Source: Drouetiella sp036703255
Lineage (GTDB): Bacteria > Cyanobacteriota > Cyanobacteriia > Elainellales > Elainellaceae
Direction: 5' to 3'
Length of the DNA: 64,000 nt
NCBI GenBank assembly: GCA_036703255.1
Contig: DATNPL010000208.1
Span: forward strand, 45,098-109,097
Below, one piece after another: positions 8,658 to 16,460 of this stretch. The notes under the pieces were generated by a model. The model did not search any database. It worked only from the letters and a program-made list of their open reading frames with translations, and had not been told where the DNA came from. The stretch's first letter is position 1. Each line of letters starts with the position of its first letter. A program made the translations under genes and the position numbers.

Positions 8658-10895
8658 TCAAGGTATTGAAGCAGCCGTTCTCAAGCGATAGGCTAGCAAA
8701 GTATAGCGTTTCTGATCCTTTACCTGGTTCACCGCCAGGTCGATCGCTTTCTGTGACCCCACCAGCACCACCAACTGACGGGCACGCGTTACTCCGGTAT
8801 AGATCAAATTGCGGGACAGCATCATGTAATGCTGCATGAAGATTGGCAAAATTACTACCGGATACTCACTCCCCTGCGACTTGTGAATCGTGGTGGCAAA
8901 CGCCAGGGTGATTTCATTCAAGTCGGCATAATCATAGGTGACTAAGCGATCGCCAAATTCCGCCTCCACTTCCTGTTCTTCCACATCGATGCCCGTAATC
9001 ACCCCCAAGTCTCCATTAAACACTTCCCGGTTGTAATCATTCTTCTGTTGCAGGATGCGATCGCCGACGCGTAACGTCATCCCCCCTCGGGCAATCTCTG
9101 CCTTGCTGGGATCAGGGGGATTGATCAACTGCTGCAACACCTGGTTGAGATGGCGCGTTCCCACCTCGCCGCGCGTCATGGGGCAAAGGATCTGCACCTG
9201 CTTTGCCGCATCAAAGCCTAGCTTAGGAATCAGATGCGTCACGATATCTCGAATGGCAGCGACGCCTTGTTCCGGTTCTGCTGCGTTGAACCAAAGAAAG
9301 TCAGTTTTTGGACGATTCGAGACAGGCTCCAGTTGGGGGAAACTGCCTTGATTAATCCGGTGGGCATTGGTGATAATCGCTGACTCTTGTGCCTGCCGAA
9401 ATACCTGAGTCAGCCTAATCACCGGGATTAGCCCACAGGCAATCAAGTCGTGCAGCACGGCTCCCGGTCCGACGCTGGGCAACTGGTCTGTGTCTCCAAC
9501 CAGCAGCAGATGAGCATCTGGGGAAATTGCCTTAAACAACGAGTTGGCCAGAAATAGATCGAGCATTGAAGACTCATCCACCACCAGAGCATCGGCAGGA
9601 ATGGGATTGTCCTGATCTCGCTTAAACTTCATGTGTTTGGGGTCAAACTCTAGCAGGCGGTGAATGGTCTTTGCCTCTTGTCCGGTCATCTCACTCAGCC
9701 GCTGAGCCGCTCGTCCCGTTGGAGAAGCCAGAGCGATCGACTTGCCCATCGCTTTCCAGAGCGAGACGATCGTGCGGCAGGTAAACGATTTACCAGTGCC
9801 GGGTCCACCCGTGAGGATTAACACCCGATGAGTGGCAGCCATCACGACCGCCTGTCGCTGTTGGGGTGAGAGTTGCAGATGAGTTCTCTGCGTAAAGCGA
9901 TCGATCCACTGCTCGACTCGCGGCACATCCACTTTGATAGGTTTACTCAACAAATGCTTGACCCGATTGGCTAACCCTTGCTCTGAGTTGAAGAACGAGG
10001 GGACATAGCAGAGGAACTGTCCTTGGAAATCACCATTGCCGCCTTGCATGATTAATTCCGCGTCAACGGACATATCAATGGTTAATGAGCGCAGATCATC
10101 CGGTTCAATTCGATGGTCGGGTAAAGCCAACCGCTCAACTGTTCGCGTCACCAGTTCAGGCTGGGGCAAGAAGCAATGTCCGTCCTCAGAGGCTTCGCCT
10201 AGAACATGCAGCAGACCCGCACGATAGCGGAACTCAGAGGTCGGATGAATGCCCAAGTGACGGGCGATCTCATCGGCCGTGACAAACCCAATGCCATAGA
10301 CATCCGTTGCCAGCCGATAGGGGTTGGCGGTCACCGTCTGAATCGATTCATCCCCGTATTGCTTGTAGATCTTGACGGCATAAGTCGTCGAAACGCCATG
10401 CCCTTGCAGGAACAACATCACTTCTTTAATCGCCTTCTGGGTTTGCCACGCAATTTGGATGAGTTTGACCCGCTTTTTGGCAATACCAGGAACTTCGATC
10501 AACCGCTCGATGTGATGCTCGATGATGTTAAGAGTTTCCAGCCCAAAGTGCGCTACAACACGCTTGGCAGTGACCGGACCCACCCCTTTGATTAACCCAC
10601 TGCCCAGATATTTCTCAATGCCAGTCAGCGTGGCGGGCTTGGTTTCCCGATACTGTGTCACCTGAAACTGTTGACCATACTGGGGATGCTCTCGCCAGAT
10701 TCCCTGCATCTGTAGAGTCTGACCCGCCTGAATTGTGGCAAAGCTGCCAACGATCGTCACAAGTTCACGGGTGCGAGGGGCTTTGAGCCGCGCTATGGTG
10801 TAGCCTGACTCCTCGGAGTGGTAGGTGATGCGCTCTACCACGCCTTGTAGTGGCTCAATGGGGGGCTGTGTGTTTGTCGCCGATTGCTGTTGCAT
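8658..10895 (-). CDS. recD2: RecD2-type SF1B DNA helicase
   Basis: This 745-residue protein has the full RecD2 plan. An N-terminal OB-like domain spans ~15-85 (GVVERITYHSEESGYTIARL). Tandem helix-hairpin-helix segments follow at ~95-220 (GSGLIKGVGPVTAKR, EVPGIAKKR, YGIGFVTADEIA). The helicase core carries Walker A GGPGTGKS (363-370), VDESSMLD (~440), GDTDQLPSVGPG, and a C-terminal UvrD-like lobe with TIHKSQGSEYP. RecD2 enzymes unwind DNA 5'-3' and act in recombination or mismatch processing without RecBC. Divergent from the RAMP-like gene; its stop abuts the GIY-YIG gene. Confidence 0.88.
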   Translation of the reverse strand: MQQQSATNTQPPIEPLQGVVERITYHSEESGYTIARLKAPRTRELVTIVGSFATIQAGQTLQMQGIWREHPQYGQQFQVTQYRETKPATLTGIEKYLGSGLIKGVGPVTAKRVVAHFGLETLNIIEHHIERLIEVPGIAKKRVKLIQIAWQTQKAIKEVMLFLQGHGVSTTYAVKIYKQYGDESIQTVTANPYRLATDVYGIGFVTADEIARHLGIHPTSEFRYRAGLLHVLGEASEDGHCFLPQPELVTRTVERLALPDHRIEPDDLRSLTIDMSVDAELIMQGGNGDFQGQFLCYVPSFFNSEQGLANRVKHLLSKPIKVDVPRVEQWIDRFTQRTHLQLSPQQRQAVVMAATHRVLILTGGPGTGKSFTCRTIVSLWKAMGKSIALASPTGRAAQRLSEMTGQEAKTIHRLLEFDPKHMKFKRDQDNPIPADALVVDESSMLDLFLANSLFKAISPDAHLLLVGDTDQLPSVGPGAVLHDLIACGLIPVIRLTQVFRQAQESAIITNAHRINQGSFPQLEPVSNRPKTDFLWFNAAEPEQGVAAIRDIVTHLIPKLGFDAAKQVQILCPMTRGEVGTRHLNQVLQQLINPPDPSKAEIARGGMTLRVGDRILQQKNDYNREVFNGDLGVITGIDVEEQEVEAEFGDRLVTYDYADLNEITLAFATTIHKSQGSEYPVVILPIFMQHYMMLSRNLIYTGVTRARQLVVLVGSQKAIDLAVNQVKDQKRYTLLAYRLRTAASIP

Positions 10896-11297
10896 AGTAC
10901 AAATTTACAACACAGACTCCTAATAGAACCCATTTTCCATCCCTGCGATCGTCGCTTAGACCAAGCTTAAGCCCTTGGGTCGATCGGTCTTCCACTCATT
11001 ATGTTTGGTCTCCAAGTGTCCTGAACGGGTTCAGCAAGCTGAGCAAGACTAGACAGCGAGTTGATTTGCTCAGGTGCCTCAGGAAACCGAGTTTGTCCCC
11101 TGCCAGAAGAGCCGCATCATCTGGCGATCGTCCATCGCCTGTGGGACAACGCCGATCGCAGTACGCCAGAAGTGATTCGGCTGTGGTGTGACCCTGCTAA
11201 CTGAAACAAGGCTGCTGTCACCGTGACAGGGTTTGCTGGACTCCAGAGGAGCCAGCTTTTTTAATGAGGAGACACAGGCATATTTCTACCAACTGGC
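10896..11297. other. Divergent intergenic region with small palindrome and an open C-terminal-like fragment
   Basis: The region separates the minus-strand helicase from the plus-strand RAMP-like gene. A 49-codon open plus-strand frame (11056-11205) ends in HHLAIVHRLWDNADR then VIRLWCDPAN and a stop. It reads like a protein C-terminus but has no start and may be a remnant. CTGTCACCGTGACAG (11215-11229), a 7-bp-arm inverted repeat, follows it and is a candidate operator for the next gene. Confidence 0.35.
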
Positions 11298-11897
11298 ATG
11301 GGCAACTTACTGCAAGCAACCGTTTCGATTCAGGGGACTCGCCCTTTGCTGTTTAATCATCTGCATCCGTCCCCTGAGTTTGGGCAACGGCAAGAGCGCA
11401 GTGGCACCGCAGGCAATGACCCCACCGAATGGCAGCGCAGTGTCTTAGCCATGCCCGAAACCCGTCAGCTCTACCTGCTGCCCAGCTACATCTTTGGCTG
11501 CTTGCGCGATGCGGGACGGTTCACCAAACGCAATCGCGGCAATCTGGTAAGCGCCATTGCCTCCACCTTGACCTTGAGTGAACGCCGCATCTTGCTCGAT
11601 CGCTATCTGCCCGAAACGCCGCAGTTTTATTCTGAGGATGCAGATGCTCCCACCTATGTGTTTATGAGCATCACCGGAGGCATGAGCAAGAAGGGAGCCA
11701 AGAACGTGCGCTATCGGGTGGCGGTATCGAGCGGGTGGCGTTGCCAGTTTCTGCTCGATTGGGACAAGACGATTGTCTCTCGCAGCGAGTTGGAAGCTGT
11801 GGCGATCGATGCAGGCAAGCTGGTGGGGTTAGGAGATGGGCGATCGATCGGCTATGGGCGGTTTGAGATGTTGCAGTTTGAGGTCACTCAAGAGTAA
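11298..11897 (+). CDS. Uncharacterised protein with RAMP-like glycine-rich loop
   Basis: The product has 199 residues. It opens with a beta-strand-like QATVSIQGTRPLLFNH, then RSGTAGNDPTEW, and an alpha segment PSYIFGCLRDAGRFTKR that resembles proteins in phages and mobile elements (from memory). The C-terminus carries GLGDGRSIGYGRFEM (177-191), a glycine-rich loop like that of the Cas5/6/7 RAMP superfamily. No nuclease residues are evident, so it may be an RNA- or DNA-binding protein. No clear Shine-Dalgarno precedes ATG 11298, and no cas gene is nearby. Immediately downstream lie the 5-bp-period array and an HNH nuclease gene in the same direction. The RAMP assignment is inference from the loop and strand pattern; the existence of the gene is well supported. 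Confidence 0.65.
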   Translation: MGNLLQATVSIQGTRPLLFNHLHPSPEFGQRQERSGTAGNDPTEWQRSVLAMPETRQLYLLPSYIFGCLRDAGRFTKRNRGNLVSAIASTLTLSERRILLDRYLPETPQFYSEDADAPTYVFMSITGGMSKKGAKNVRYRVAVSSGWRCQFLLDWDKTIVSRSELEAVAIDAGKLVGLGDGRSIGYGRFEMLQFEVTQE

Positions 11898-11905
11898 AAG
11901 CTTAC

Positions 11906-12000
11906 ACGGCAAGGCTAGGTGTGTTCCGGCTGGGTTGTACCCGGCATGACAAGGTCGGGTGTGGCTAGGGTCGGTGTGGCAAGGTACGGCACGGCATGGA
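11906..12000 (+). repeat. 5-bp-period array, 19 units of consensus NNGGY
   Basis: From 11906 the sequence divides into 19 consecutive pentamers such as ACGGC, AAGGC, TAGGT, CCGGC, TCGGT, GTGGC and AAGGT. Fourteen fit NNGGY exactly; four more differ at one base and one (TGTAC) at two, and none shifts phase. The first two bases vary widely. The array begins 8 bp after the stop of the RAMP-like gene and ends 17 bp before the HNH start. GG every 5 bases could allow two-tier G-quadruplexes on the plus strand. It is not a CRISPR and not simple slippage, since unit content differs while the phase is kept. Confidence 0.85.
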
Positions 12001-12017
12001 TATCAGTTGAGGGCAAG

Positions 12018-12332
12018 ATGGGGCGAATCCGACGACCACCGAAAGAAGTGTGGCAGGAGACAAGGGAACGGATTTGGGTACGGGATCGAGGTCGGTGTCA
12101 GGAGCCTTACTGTCAAGAGAAGGAAATCTACTCATTGGCGATCGAGGAGGCGCACATTGACCACATTGTGGAGGTATCGCGAGGCGGTCGGCATGGGGAT
12201 GAGAACTTAAGAACGCTGTGTCGCGGCTGTCATACCTTACGAGCCAGCCCTGCTCATCGAGGCATGATCAGCGGTGCTTTGCGAGATGGAGTGATTCCCG
12301 CAGATTGGCGTTCTCGGATCTGGGAGGGGTGA
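12018..12332 (+). CDS. HNH endonuclease
   Basis: The product is 104 residues from ATG 12018 (MGRIRRPPKEVW). It has the compact HNH fold: a first zinc-type pair in CQEPYC, the catalytic HIDHI, an asparagine in DENLRTLC, and the second pair C..CH (LCRGCH). Such nucleases nick or cut double-stranded DNA and are common in phages, restriction systems and mobile elements. An upstream GTG at 11919 would extend the frame by 33 residues, but that extension is only a translation of the pentamer array and gives a periodic, unlikely peptide. It stands in the same direction as the RAMP-like gene, with the array between them. Confidence 0.85.
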   Translation: MGRIRRPPKEVWQETRERIWVRDRGRCQEPYCQEKEIYSLAIEEAHIDHIVEVSRGGRHGDENLRTLCRGCHTLRASPAHRGMISGALRDGVIPADWRSRIWEG

Positions 12333-12430
12333 AGCACATGATTTTGGAGCGATCGCCCTTGGGTGATGGTCTTGATGTCATGGATAACATTGTCTGATTA
12401 GAGCTATGGACTATGTTGGGAGGATTAGTA

Positions 12431-12616
12431 ATGAATCAGATAATCCCTCTGCAAACTGATGATCTAGTTTGGCTAAGTATCTTTCCTAAACGAGCAGAAT
12501 TCTGCCAGCGGCAATTCCTCAAACTTGAAGGTGCGATTGCCAACCTAGAGCAGACTATTCACAAGCTAGATCCCCTCGATCGCGTTGCGTCTATCCTTAC
12601 AGCAATGGTGGCATGA
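12431..12616 (+). CDS. Small hypothetical protein (61 aa)
   Basis: ATG 12431 has a very good ribosome site, GGGAGG, 7 bases upstream. The product MNQIIPLQTDDLVWLSIFP... has no recognised motif; an amphipathic segment around LEGAIANLEQTIHKLD could form a coiled coil. Its stop lies 3 bp before the next start, so the two small genes form a coupled pair, possibly with the HNH gene upstream. The function is unknown. Confidence 0.55.
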   Translation: MNQIIPLQTDDLVWLSIFPKRAEFCQRQFLKLEGAIANLEQTIHKLDPLDRVASILTAMVA

Positions 12617-12619
12617 ACG

Positions 12620-12886
12620 ATGAAACCCACAGGCTATTGCCTTGACCGGGATGAGCTGATGCACATCCGCCAGCGGAAGCTGTTGACCAGTGACCGCGAC
12701 TACCTGTTCTTTGCCTTACAGATTGACTACCCTGGCAAGCTGAATCCTCAAGTGGATGTGGATCACTTCTGCGATCGCTGGGGGTTGAGCGTGGGAGATT
12801 TCTACAAGGCGTTAGGAGACTTGAAGAATAAAGGCGTGGTGGTGGCGATCGCCAATCAGTTAGACTTGCAAATCCAGTCAGATTGA
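12620..12886 (+). CDS. Small winged-helix-like protein (88 aa)
   Basis: The sequence holds a helix-rich core with DHFCDRWGLSVGDFYKALGDLKNKGVV, which has the recognition-helix-plus-wing rhythm of a small winged helix-turn-helix. It may be a DNA-binding partner of the preceding gene, which ends 3 bp upstream. No family was identified. Confidence 0.55.
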   Translation: MKPTGYCLDRDELMHIRQRKLLTSDRDYLFFALQIDYPGKLNPQVDVDHFCDRWGLSVGDFYKALGDLKNKGVVVAIANQLDLQIQSD

Positions 12887-13182
12887 GGGTTTGCCAGCTG
12901 AGTAAAGATAGGAAAACCGAGCTGAGACAATCCAACAATGAGGCATAGGCTTAATCTATGCCTCTACTCTCTAGGAAACCAGAAAATGCTACTGAGGGAG
13001 CTATTCGCCACAGGTTGCACTAAGAGAATGGTCACTCGACGGACAGCATCAACAGGTGCTCGGCAAAGTCGTTTACGCCGATGAATATCCAGAGTTATTT
13101 GATCCATCAGAAATAGAATGAATATTGAAGAAGTGGGACACGCTTAGGTATACCATTAGCAGCAGGGCTTAAAGCTGCCGCA
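12887..13182. other. Intergenic stretch with a start-less open fragment
   Basis: A plus-strand frame (13000-13122) reads VALREWSLDGQHQQVLGKVV and YADEYPELFDPSEIE before TGA. It looks like the C-terminal end of a protein but begins directly after a stop codon with no start. I take it as a possible gene remnant of unknown family. Confidence 0.3.
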
Positions 13183-13740
13183 ATGACGTTTTTAGAATGC
13201 AACGATCTGATCCAACTCCTGAGTGGTGCAGGCAAACTCGTCACTGGAATGCTCTGTGAGATGAGCGATCGTCATCTGGAAGACTTTGAGACGATTTGGA
13301 AAGGCATTCTGAATGCTGCTGACCAACCTGACCGCTACTGGATCTGGGACTACAAGTTGCGTCAATCCGACCGAGATATCCGTTATGAAACCTATGCGAT
13401 CGAGGTGGATAGCCTGACGCAGGGATTAATGTTTTTGGAAACTCAGTGGCATCGTTCACAATTGCCACAGCAATACCCACTGGTCTATGTTGAGGCTCTG
13501 GCTGCGGCACCCTGGAATCGCCAATTACTGGAAGATCCGCCTTATTTTCGTGGAGTAGGGCAAACGTTGCTGTTGTTTGCACGCCAGCGTAGTCTGGAAT
13601 TGGGCTATGGCGGTCGAGTCGGGCTGCATGCGTTACCTGGCTCAGAAAGATTTTATCGTCGCAACCAGATGCCAGAATACGACCCAGATCCAGATAAGGA
13701 GGACTTGATATACTTTGAGTACGGCATCCTTCGACGCTAA
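13183..13740 (+). CDS. GNAT-family N-acetyltransferase-like protein
   Basis: The 185-residue product resembles GNAT enzymes in its second half. It has a beta-strand YVEALAAAPWN, then a pyrophosphate-binding-type turn and helix (FRGVGQTLLLFARQRSLELG), then GRVGLHALPGSERFYRRNQM and a final strand. The canonical RxxGxG/A loop is weakened to FRGVGQ, so activity is uncertain. Starts at 13183 or 13249 (MLCEMSDRH) are both possible. The gene after it begins 31 bp downstream, suggesting one transcript. Confidence 0.6.
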   Translation: MTFLECNDLIQLLSGAGKLVTGMLCEMSDRHLEDFETIWKGILNAADQPDRYWIWDYKLRQSDRDIRYETYAIEVDSLTQGLMFLETQWHRSQLPQQYPLVYVEALAAAPWNRQLLEDPPYFRGVGQTLLLFARQRSLELGYGGRVGLHALPGSERFYRRNQMPEYDPDPDKEDLIYFEYGILRR

Positions 13741-13771
13741 CCTCAGTCCAGTTCTTTAGGGAAGTTCTCCA

Positions 13772-14299
13772 GTGGACGACAATATCTTGGCTGCACAATA
13801 TGCCCAGACCGGAGACCTCATGGATCTGTGCCACAACGACGCATGGCTAAGGGCATCGGCTGCGCTTGAAGATAGTCAGGTAGAAGCGGGGTTGGGGATG
13901 CAAGAGTATAGCCGCACGGTTAACGCCCTCACAGTTGAACAATCTCAGCAGCTGCGCCAGCAGATGAGAGTGCAATCCATTCTCTTTACAAGCTTGCGAC
14001 AGTGGATGGAGACTTGGGACTTAGGCGCAGGGTTTGAGGCGACCTATGCGATCGCCCGTCGATTGATTCGGGTTCATTTAGGGACTCTAAGCCCAAGCCA
14101 GTCAGCCTGCATTGAGGCACTTCTGGCCGATGAGGTTCAGTCAGATAGCTCTGATCATCAGAGGCAAGAAAAACTTGTGGCCATATTGTCTGAGATGTTT
14201 ATCCAGGAAGACTGGCAGGCAATGGCAATGGCGGCGTCGCAGTCTATTTCATCGCGGGTGCTGAGTGCAGGACAGGCTCAAACTGAAACAGCCGCTTGA
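13772..14299 (+). CDS. Hypothetical protein (175 aa)
   Basis: This predominantly helical, Gln- and Ala-rich protein has no recognised domain; segments such as VEQSQQLRQQMRVQSILF suggest helical packing. The listed start is GTG 13772, with ATG 13820 as an alternative. It lies close behind the GNAT-like gene and may form a pair with it, perhaps as a regulator or partner. That is only a positional guess. Confidence 0.5.
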   Translation: MDDNILAAQYAQTGDLMDLCHNDAWLRASAALEDSQVEAGLGMQEYSRTVNALTVEQSQQLRQQMRVQSILFTSLRQWMETWDLGAGFEATYAIARRLIRVHLGTLSPSQSACIEALLADEVQSDSSDHQRQEKLVAILSEMFIQEDWQAMAMAASQSISSRVLSAGQAQTETAA

Positions 14300-14489
14300 G
14301 ATGGAATTGCCGCACAGCGTTTGCATCCACGAACCTCCACTACACTGTGTAATCGTGTTTGTTCATCAACCGCGTTTTAATGCATCATTCATTGATTCGG
14401 CAGGATAACAAAGGCATCAAACAGCCACCCCCACCCCTCCTGCCCTTTTCCAGCAAGGATGAACTTCATCCCACTGGAAAACTCGGTAA

Positions 14490-15572
14490 ATGACGGCCAA
14501 TGCAAAAGTCATCGATCGCACCCCTTCTAGCCCACTACAGGTTCTCTCCAAAGAACGCTTTAGTCATAACCCAGGTGTCAATGAAACGATTCTCTGGCTC
14601 ATAGATCAGGGCTATCCAGCCTTACCGATCGCTCCTTTCGTTCCAGTTCCTAAAGGCAAAAAGCTCATGTTCAGCGGCAAGAATCCATCCTGGCTTTCTC
14701 GCTGGGGTCAGCCCTGCTTGCTTGACCATAAGCCTTACCAGCAACGGCTACCCACAGACGACGAGTTGAAGCAATGGTTTGCTCATCCTGACACCGGAAT
14801 CGCTACGATGGGAGGATGGAATAACACGTTGTGGATTGACATCGATGCCAAGCACTTTAGCTCTGTTGAAGAATGTCATTGGGTCGTGCAGGACTATCTC
14901 AGAGACACTGGATTGAGCACCTTAATGGAAACCACCCAAAGCGGCGGCTGGCGGCTCGGTGTCAAGCTCAAAGAGATGCCAGAATTCTCAAAGTTTAGCT
15001 TCAGACCCCAAGGGAAGCTTGTCGGTGAATTGATTGGCTCTGGGATGATTGCCGTGTTAGCCCCGACGATCGGCACAGTAGGAGTTTATCGCTCCATCTC
15101 CCGCATCCCTCCGGTTGAAATTGAGAGCTTGGAGCAGATTGGCATTTACCCTTATCGCAAGGCCAGCCAAAGCAAGGTCGCACCTCCATCCCTGTTTACC
15201 CGATCGATAGAACAGCGTTCTCAAGGACAGGGCCAGGGTATTGAGATTGAGCGATTAGCTTGCCAGAGGGTATTGGGCTATCTAAACGAAATCGATCGCA
15301 TTGCCGTTGGCGATCGCTCCGATGCTCTTACCGCCATTGCGCGTGAAGTTTGGGGTTGGCAGAACTGGTTGCAAAGCAGAGGCTACAGATTAGCGGTTGA
15401 TCCGGAGTCTTATCTAATGGGCATCGGCAGCCGCATGGGGATTGAAGGCGATCGCGTTAATCGCATCCTTAATAGCCATTCCTATGGCAGAGCCGTACAG
15501 GTTTCTACCCCCTCGCTCTGGATGCATGGAGGCGATCGCGCTTGTCAAGCTTGGCTCAAACAGGTGATGTGA
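14490..15572 (+). CDS. Bifunctional primase-polymerase (Prim-Pol) domain protein
   Basis: The 360-residue product begins with an archaeo-eukaryotic primase-like domain (~25-220): GYPALPIAP, then the metal-binding pair in LWIDIDAKHF (Asp117/Asp119), then TTQSGGWRLGVKL. In related Prim-Pols the second motif is SGGxH; here the histidine position is Arg155, which may reduce nucleotide binding. A third conserved strand follows (GELIGSGMIAVLAPTIG). The C-terminal ~120 residues are helical with no helicase motif. Such enzymes prime replication of plasmids and integrated elements, which fits a mobile origin for this module. It ends convergently with the 194-residue paralogue. Confidence 0.7.
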   Translation: MTANAKVIDRTPSSPLQVLSKERFSHNPGVNETILWLIDQGYPALPIAPFVPVPKGKKLMFSGKNPSWLSRWGQPCLLDHKPYQQRLPTDDELKQWFAHPDTGIATMGGWNNTLWIDIDAKHFSSVEECHWVVQDYLRDTGLSTLMETTQSGGWRLGVKLKEMPEFSKFSFRPQGKLVGELIGSGMIAVLAPTIGTVGVYRSISRIPPVEIESLEQIGIYPYRKASQSKVAPPSLFTRSIEQRSQGQGQGIEIERLACQRVLGYLNEIDRIAVGDRSDALTAIAREVWGWQNWLQSRGYRLAVDPESYLMGIGSRMGIEGDRVNRILNSHSYGRAVQVSTPSLWMHGGDRACQAWLKQVM

Positions 15573-15603
15573 TCCTCTGTTTCCCTTTGCCTTGACTGCG
15601 ATC

Positions 15604-15618
15604 GCCCTACAGCAGGGC
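15604..15618. terminator. Small hairpin between convergent genes
   Basis: GCCCT-ACAGC-AGGGC forms a 5-bp stem between the stops at 15572 and 15625. No T-run follows on either strand, so a terminator role is weakly supported. Confidence 0.25.
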
Positions 15619-15624
15619 AGAGCA

Positions 15625-16209
15625 TCAAGCTTTAGCAGCTCTGCGGCCTCTAGTCGCGCTGGAACGCTGAGTTGATTCCACCTTGGTCTGTGATGCCGTT
15701 TTAGCAAGTCTTCCTCGACGGGGCTTTTCCACCTCCGCCTCGACTTCAGGTGGTGCTGCAACAGAGGCAGCCTTACGCCGGCCTTTCGTTGCCTTTACCA
15801 CAGGAGTTGTTTCGGGCTTGTCGCTGACTTCAATCGGCTCTGCTTCTGGCTCAGGCTGCACATCTTCTGAGATTGGCTCAGCGCTGGGTACTTTAGCCTT
15901 TCGCTTCGTCTTAGTTTTGGACGATGCTTGCTTCTGCGTGGTGCGACTGCCGTTCGTCAGCACATAGCGCTTCAGCGTGGTGGGGCTGATGACGATCGCT
16001 ACTTCTGCTAAAAGCGTCGCCACATCTTCGTAGCTGTAACCTTTAGCGAGTGCAGCCTTGATGATGTCTTGGAGCTGAGACACGGCCTCTCGCAGAGAGA
16101 GCTGGTCTTTTGTTTTCTCCGGTAAGTCTTGCAGCAGCGATCCCACTTGGTCTAATGCAGTCTGAGGAACATTGCCCGCTCTGGATCGTTTGAGTGTTGC
16201 AGTTGCCAT
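15625..16209 (-). CDS. Unknown accessory protein with basic tail, right paralogue
   Basis: This protein has 194 residues, the same length as the product of the gene at 7417, and aligns with it end to end. The shared parts include MATATLKR, SRAGNVPQTALDQ, DLPEKTKDQLSLREAVSQLQ and KGYSYEDVATLLAE. The tail is more diverged but equally basic (ATRGRRAAKA). It is divergent from the intact NERD-helicase gene. The two genes with their shared 250-bp intergenic region form the unit that is inverted and decayed at the left end. Confidence 0.75.
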   Translation of the reverse strand: MATATLKRSRAGNVPQTALDQVGSLLQDLPEKTKDQLSLREAVSQLQDIIKAALAKGYSYEDVATLLAEVAIVISPTTLKRYVLTNGSRTTQKQASSKTKTKRKAKVPSAEPISEDVQPEPEAEPIEVSDKPETTPVVKATKGRRKAASVAAPPEVEAEVEKPRRGRLAKTASQTKVESTQRSSATRGRRAAKA

Positions 16210-16243
16210 TTTTGAATCACCAGGGATTGATCACGATTTCCCC

Positions 16244-16285
16244 ATTGTATTCATAGGCTGATCAAATGAACCCATGAACCCAGTT
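16244..16285 (-). promoter_or_regulatory. Conserved promoter-like block before the right 194-residue gene
   Basis: On the minus strand TACAAT (16244-16249) lies in the same ATACAATGGGGAAATCGTGA block as in the left copy. Upstream, GGTTCAT is repeated twice, against once in the left copy. Confidence 0.4.
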
Positions 16286-16460
16286 ATTTCTAGGTTATTT
16301 CTGTATCTTTACCTCCAACATATTGAGGACAAGGTTGAGTTATGCTCGATCGCCCATCTGTCTTTGATTGCACCTCGTTCAAGACTGGCAAAGACCCTAT
16401 TGAGATAGAATGCGGTGCCATTGGGATGAATAGAGAGAGTCCAGCACCTTCTCATCTTTC

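Noticed and set aside
11906..12000. CRISPR array
   Set aside because: Units are 5 bp with no spacer of 25-40 bp, and no cas genes are near.
11919..12017. GTG-started N-terminal extension of the HNH protein through the pentamer array
   Set aside because: The extension is only the translation of the 5-bp-period array and gives a periodic peptide (SGVARVGVARYG). The HNH fold is complete from ATG 12018.
13241..13834. 197-codon minus-strand frame over the GNAT-like gene
   Set aside because: The plus frame has the GNAT pattern; the minus frame has no motif and is a shadow.
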